64,000 nt of DNA, taken from contig NZ_JAUSYQ010000002.1 of assembly GCF_030816965.1 (NCBI RefSeq), forward strand, positions 8,918,001 to 8,982,000. Direction: 5' to 3'. This DNA is from Streptomyces canus (lineage in GTDB: Bacteria; Actinomycetota; Actinomycetes; Streptomycetales; Streptomycetaceae). How positions within the stretch are numbered: position 1 is the first letter of the stretch; every line of letters begins with the position of its first letter. The notes under the pieces were generated by a model. It did no database searches and was not told where the DNA came from. It saw only the letters and a program-made list of their open reading frames with translations. The position numbers and the translations under genes are program-made. Of this stretch, positions 60,010 through 64,000 are shown one piece after another.

Positions 60010-61146
60010 ATGACAACGGCAACGACGCCCGGGCACGGCCCGCTCGCCGGCGTACGCGTGGTCGAGCTGGCCGGCATCGGGCCCGGCCCGTTCGCCGCCA
60101 TGCTCCTCGCCGACCTGGGGGCCGACGTCGTCCGCGTGTCCCGCCCGGGTGGCGCCGCCCTGTCGATCGACCCCGCCTACGACATCACCAACCGCAACAA
60201 ACGCTCGGTGGTCGTCGACCTCAAGGCCCCCGACGGCCCCGCGCGCGTGCTCGACCTCGCCGCCCGCGCCGACATCCTGATCGAGGGCAACCGCCCCGGA
60301 GTCGCCGAGCGCCTCGGCGTCGGCCCCGAGGACTGCCACGCGCGCAACCCCGCCCTGGTCTACGGCCGGATGACCGGCTGGGGCCAGGAAGGGCCGCTCG
60401 CCCAGCGCGCCGGGCACGACATCGCGTACATCGCGCTCACCGGCACCCTCGGCATGATCGGCGAACCGGACCGGCCCCCCGCCGTCCCCGCCAACCTCCT
60501 CGGCGACTACGCGGGCGGCTCCCTGTACCTAGTCGTCGGCGTCCTCGCCGCCCTGCACCACGCGCGCGCGACCGGCACCGGCCAGGTCGTCGACGCCGCC
60601 ATCGTCGACGGCACCTCCCACCTCGCCGCGATGATCCACGCCATGACCGCCGCCGGCGGCTGGCAGGACCGGCGCGGCGCCAACCTCCTGGACGGCGGCT
60701 GCCCGTACTACGGCACCTACGAGACCGCCGACGGCAAGTACATGGCGGTGGGCGCGCTGGAGCCGCAGTTCTACGACCTGTTCCTGGACCTGCTCGGCCT
60801 GCCGGACTTCGAGGACGCCCGCAAGGACTGGACCCGCTGGGGCGAACTGCGCGAGGCGGTCACCGCCCGCTTCAAGTCCCGTACGAGAGAGGAGTGGACG
60901 GCCGTCTTCGAGGGCACCGACGCGTGCGTGGCGCCCGTCCTGTCGCTGCGTGAGGCTCCGCACCACCCGCACCTCGCCGCCCGCGGCACCTTCACGGACC
61001 ACGGCGGCATCACCCAGCCCGCGCCCGCGCCCCGCTTCTCGGCGACCCCCACGGCCGTCCGCACGGGGCCCGCCACGGCAGGCGCCGACACCGCGGACGT
61101 GGCACGCGACTGGGACGTACCGGATCTTGTGAGCGGTCCCGAATGA
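60010..61146 (+). CDS. CaiB/BaiF-type CoA transferase or racemase
   Basis: 378 aa family III CoA transferase / alpha-methylacyl-CoA racemase: LAGVRVVELAGIGPGPFAAMLLADLGADVVRV, ITNRNKRSVVVDLK, GRMTGWGQEGPLAQRAGHDIAYIALTG. The catalytic Asp region of racemases is visible (GHDI with Tyr). Racemase or transferase activity cannot be told. ATG 60010. First gene of a four-gene acyl-CoA operon. Confidence 0.9.
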   Translation: MTTATTPGHGPLAGVRVVELAGIGPGPFAAMLLADLGADVVRVSRPGGAALSIDPAYDITNRNKRSVVVDLKAPDGPARVLDLAARADILIEGNRPGVAERLGVGPEDCHARNPALVYGRMTGWGQEGPLAQRAGHDIAYIALTGTLGMIGEPDRPPAVPANLLGDYAGGSLYLVVGVLAALHHARATGTGQVVDAAIVDGTSHLAAMIHAMTAAGGWQDRRGANLLDGGCPYYGTYETADGKYMAVGALEPQFYDLFLDLLGLPDFEDARKDWTRWGELREAVTARFKSRTREEWTAVFEGTDACVAPVLSLREAPHHPHLAARGTFTDHGGITQPAPAPRFSATPTAVRTGPATAGADTADVARDWDVPDLVSGPE

Positions 61147-61156
61147 AAGGCCCCGA

Positions 61157-62299
61157 ATGAAGCGGCAGCTCTTCGCCCCCGAGCACGACGCGTTCCGCGA
61201 GACCGTGCGCGCCTTCCTGGCCAGGGAGGTCCTGCCGCACTATGAGCAGTGGGAGAAGGAGGGCATCGTCTCGCGCGAGGCCTGGCGGGCGGCCGGCAAG
61301 CAGGGCCTGCTCGGGTTCGCCGTGCCCGAGGAGTTCGGGGGCGGCGGCACGACCGACTTCCGCTACGCCACCGTCCTGGCCGAGGAGTTCACGCGCGCGG
61401 GTGCCCCCGGCCTCGCCCTGGGCCTGCACAACGACGTCATCGGCCCGTACCTCACCGGCCTCGCCACCGAGGAGCAGAAGCGCCGCTGGCTGCCCGGCTT
61501 CTGTGACGGTTCGCTCGTCACCGCCATCGCCATGACCGAGCCCGGCGCGGGCTCCGACCTCCAGGGCATCCGCACGCACGCGCAGGACCGGGGCGACCAC
61601 TGGCTGCTGAACGGCTCCAAGACGTTCATCTCCAACGGGATCATCGCCGACCTGGTGATCGTGGTCGCCAGGACGACGCCCGAGGGCGGTGCCCGCGGAC
61701 TGTCCTTGCTGGTCGTCGAGCGCGGCATGGAGGGTTTCGAGCGCGGCCGCAACCTCGACAAGATCGGCCAGAAGGCCCAGGACACGGCCGAGCTGTTCTT
61801 TCACGACGTGCGCGTGCCGAAGGAGAACCTCCTCGGAGAACACAACGGCGCCTTCGGGCACCTGATGACCAACCTCGCGCAGGAGCGCCTGAGCATCGCC
61901 GTCTCCGCGATCGCCGCCGCCGAACACCTCCTGGAGATCACCACCGAGTACGTCAAGGAGCGCGAGGCCTTCGGCCGACCGCTCGCCACCAAGCAGCACA
62001 TCCGGTTCGAGATAGCCGAGATGGCCACGGAGTGCGCGGTCACGCGGACGTTCATCGACCGTTGCGTCGAGGACCACTCCGAGGGGGGACTGGACGCCGT
62101 CCACGCCTCCATGGCCAAGTGGTGGGCGACCGAGCTCCAGAAGCGGGTCGCCGACCGCTGTCTCCAACTGCACGGCGGGTACGGCTACATGAGCGAGTAC
62201 CCGGTCGCCAAGGCCTTCACCGACGGCCGTATCCAGACCATCTACGGCGGCACGACCGAGATCATGAAAGAGATCATCGGCCGTTCCCTCCTGAGCTGA
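61157..62299 (+). CDS. Acyl-CoA dehydrogenase
   Basis: 380 aa flavoprotein. Signatures TAIAMTEPGAGSDLQGI and QLHGGYGYMSEYPVAKAFTDGRIQTIYGGTTEIMKEII; the catalytic base Glu is in the last one. It introduces a trans-2 double bond in acyl-CoA. ATG 61157, ten bases after the upstream stop. Confidence 0.94.
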   Translation: MKRQLFAPEHDAFRETVRAFLAREVLPHYEQWEKEGIVSREAWRAAGKQGLLGFAVPEEFGGGGTTDFRYATVLAEEFTRAGAPGLALGLHNDVIGPYLTGLATEEQKRRWLPGFCDGSLVTAIAMTEPGAGSDLQGIRTHAQDRGDHWLLNGSKTFISNGIIADLVIVVARTTPEGGARGLSLLVVERGMEGFERGRNLDKIGQKAQDTAELFFHDVRVPKENLLGEHNGAFGHLMTNLAQERLSIAVSAIAAAEHLLEITTEYVKEREAFGRPLATKQHIRFEIAEMATECAVTRTFIDRCVEDHSEGGLDAVHASMAKWWATELQKRVADRCLQLHGGYGYMSEYPVAKAFTDGRIQTIYGGTTEIMKEIIGRSLLS

Positions 62300-62317
62300 C
62301 TCTCCGAAAGGCTTCCC

Positions 62318-63532
62318 GTGAGCACCGAAGCGTACGTGTACGACGCGATCCGCACCCCGCGCGGCCGCGGCAAGGCGAACGGCGCCCTGCACGGCACCAA
62401 GCCCATCGACCTGGTCGTCGGACTCATCCACGAGATCCGCGCCCGCTTTCCGGACCTGGACCCGGCCGCGGTCGACGACATCGTGCTCGGCGTCGTCGGC
62501 CCGGTCGGCGACCAGGGCTCCGACATCGCCCGGATCGCCGCCGTCGCCGCCGGGCTCCCGGACACGGTCGCGGGCGTACAGGAGAACCGCTTCTGTGCCT
62601 CGGGCCTGGAGGCCGTCAACATGGCGGCCGCCAAGGTGCGTTCGGGCTGGGAGGACCTGGTCCTCGCGGGCGGCGTCGAGTCGATGTCCCGGGTGCCGAT
62701 GGCCTCCGACGGCGGCGCCTGGTTCAACGATCCGATGACCAACCTGGCCGTCAACTTCGTGCCGCAAGGCATCGGCGCCGACCTGATCGCCACGATCGAG
62801 GGATTCTCCCGCCGTGACGTCGACGAGTACGCGGCCCTCTCGCAGGAGCGCGCGGCCACGGCCTGGAAAGAGGGCCGCTTCGACCGGTCCGTCGTCCCGG
62901 TGAAGGACCGCGCAGGCCTGACCGTCCTCGATCACGACGAGCACCTGCGACCGGGCACGACCGCCGACTCCCTCGGCAAGCTCAAGCCGTCCTTCGCGGA
63001 CATCGGCGACCTCGGCGGCTTCGACGCCGTGGCCCTGCAGAAGTACCACTGGGTCGAGAAGATCGACCACGTCCACCACGCAGGCAACTCCTCCGGCATC
63101 GTGGACGGGGCCTCGCTGGTCGCGATCGGCTCCCAGGAGGTCGGCGAACGCTACGGCCTCACCCCCCGCGCGCGCATCGTGTCCGCGGCGGTCTCCGGTT
63201 CGGAACCCACCATCATGCTCACCGGCCCCGCGCCCGCCACCCGCAAGGCACTCGCCAAGGCCGGACTGACCATCGACGACATCGACCTCGTCGAGATCAA
63301 CGAGGCCTTCGCGGCGGTCGTCCTGCGCTTCGTGCGGGACATGGGCCTGTCGCTGGACAAGGTCAACGTCAACGGCGGCGCGATCGCGCTCGGCCACCCG
63401 CTCGGTGCCACCGGCGCCATGATCCTGGGCAGCCTGATCGACGAACTGGAGCGCCAGGACAAGCGGTACGGCCTCGCGACGCTCTGTGTGGGCGGCGGCA
63501 TGGGCATCGCCACCATCGTCGAGCGCATCTGA
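62318..63532 (+). CDS. Acetyl-CoA C-acyltransferase (thiolase, FadA-like)
   Basis: 404 aa thiolase with catalytic Cys in [13 protein letters not shown], His in [15 protein letters not shown] and second Cys in [11 protein letters not shown] 62318. Cleaves 3-ketoacyl-CoA, the last step of beta-oxidation. A chance to replace the lost PcaF thiolase exists but is speculative. Confidence 0.94.
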   Translation: MSTEAYVYDAIRTPRGRGKANGALHGTKPIDLVVGLIHEIRARFPDLDPAAVDDIVLGVVGPVGDQGSDIARIAAVAAGLPDTVAGVQENRFCASGLEAVNMAAAKVRSGWEDLVLAGGVESMSRVPMASDGGAWFNDPMTNLAVNFVPQGIGADLIATIEGFSRRDVDEYAALSQERAATAWKEGRFDRSVVPVKDRAGLTVLDHDEHLRPGTTADSLGKLKPSFADIGDLGGFDAVALQKYHWVEKIDHVHHAGNSSGIVDGASLVAIGSQEVGERYGLTPRARIVSAAVSGSEPTIMLTGPAPATRKALAKAGLTIDDIDLVEINEAFAAVVLRFVRDMGLSLDKVNVNGGAIALGHPLGATGAMILGSLIDELERQDKRYGLATLCVGGGMGIATIVERI

Positions 63533-63574
63533 CCCCCTCCCACGGATACGACGGATCACACGGAGCACTTCCAC

Positions 63575-64000
63575 ATGAGCACTCAGTCCACGACCATCCG
63601 CTGGGAACAGGACCGCACCGGCGTCGTCACCCTCGTCCTCGACGACCCCGACCAGTCCGCGAACACGATGAACCAGGCATTCCGCGACTCCCTCGCGGTG
63701 ATCACCGACCGCCTGGAGGCGGAGAAGGACACCGTCCGCGGCGTCATCATCACCTCCGCCAAGAAGACCTTCTTCGCGGGCGGCGACCTGCGCGACCTCA
63801 TCCGGGTCACGCCCGGGACCGCGCAGGAACTCTTCGACGGCGGGCTCGCGATCAAGCGCAACCTGCGCCGCATCGAGACCCTGGGCAAGCCGGTCGTCGC
63901 CGCGATCAACGGCGCGGCCCTGGGCGGCGGTTACGAGATCGCCCTCGCCTGCCACCACCGCATCGCCCTCGACGCACCCGGCTCCAAGATCGGCTGCCCC
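63575..64000 (+). CDS. Multifunctional fatty acid oxidation protein (FadB-like), partial
   Basis: The first 142 codons of a gene cut by the right edge. Enoyl-CoA hydratase domain: VVTLVLDDPDQSANTMNQAFRD, SAKKTFFAGGDLRDLI (oxyanion region) and NGAALGGGYEIALACHHRIA. In this operon position and with this N-terminus it is probably the hydratase/3-hydroxyacyl-CoA dehydrogenase. ATG 63575. Confidence 0.9.
   Translation, partial: MSTQSTTIRWEQDRTGVVTLVLDDPDQSANTMNQAFRDSLAVITDRLEAEKDTVRGVIITSAKKTFFAGGDLRDLIRVTPGTAQELFDGGLAIKRNLRRIETLGKPVVAAINGAALGGGYEIALACHHRIALDAPGSKIGCP

Noticed and set aside
60010..64000. The thiolase operon as a replacement for the lost pcaIJF
   Set aside because: CaiB-type transferases and FadA/FadB-like proteins fit beta-oxidation of acyl-CoA; nothing in the sequence links it to 3-oxoadipate.

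Overview
The window is high-GC actinobacterial DNA, almost certainly from a Streptomyces chromosome. Codon third positions are strongly G/C biased. There are GTG and TTG starts, Tat signal peptides, a WhiB-like protein, an SsgA-like protein, a CvnA/CvnB-type pair, a DasR-like operator, and genes whose -10 box lies 6-10 nt upstream of the start codon, as in leaderless Streptomyces transcripts. From memory, the order pca genes - MarR - ATP-dependent ligase - LigD polymerase - small laccase - WhiB-like resembles the SCO6697-SCO6715 region of S. coelicolor. No search was run.

Layout. 1-1275: a partial gene of probable mobile-element origin runs off the left edge, followed by repeats and the promoter of a secreted GH18 chitinase. 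2554-12430: a catabolic cluster with an ABC sugar importer lacking its own ATPase, a carboxylesterase, a ROK regulator, a GMC oxidoreductase, a deaminase-fold protein and an IolE-like TIM barrel, with a convergent MFS transporter. 12599-19399: phospholipase C, a scramblase-like protein, a DMT transporter and PAP2 phosphatase pair facing a TetR regulator, and a DUF2510 protein. 19697-28211: a large STAND/LAL-type ATPase without a DNA-binding domain, then a protocatechuate operon (pcaHGBL plus an SDR) divergent from a PcaV-like MarR regulator. The promoter-proximal pcaI, pcaJ and pcaF genes have collapsed into a short pseudogene remnant.

28212-41545: DUF3048 lipoprotein, zinc alcohol dehydrogenase, divergent LigC and LigD-polymerase genes, a secreted oxidative module (ThuA-PQQ sugar dehydrogenase fusion, a cupredoxin-DUF1080 fusion, and a divergent two-domain laccase), ornithine cyclodeaminase, LacI and VOC genes. 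41919-54850 is a scarred region. It holds a WhiB-like gene, four odd tRNA-like sequences, an SDR pseudogene joined to a tRNA 3' end, a CvnAB pair, a SpoIIE-type phosphatase, IclR, two or three further gene fragments, an acyl-ACP desaturase with three tandem operators, dimethylargininase, an ABC-F protein with a long leader, GPP34, and a degraded PEP mutase-like gene with an internal duplication. 54854-64000: SsgA-like protein, a Ycf48-like secreted protein, endonuclease V and small conserved genes, then an acyl-CoA catabolic operon (CaiB-type CoA transferase, acyl-CoA dehydrogenase, thiolase, FadB-type enzyme) that runs off the right edge.

The most interesting points are the blue-copper/DUF1080/PQQ/laccase module, the probable glycoside-oxidation cluster, the broken beta-ketoadipate operon, and the tRNA-like array beside an att-like tRNA scar. 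Functions are read from sequence motifs and family knowledge only.
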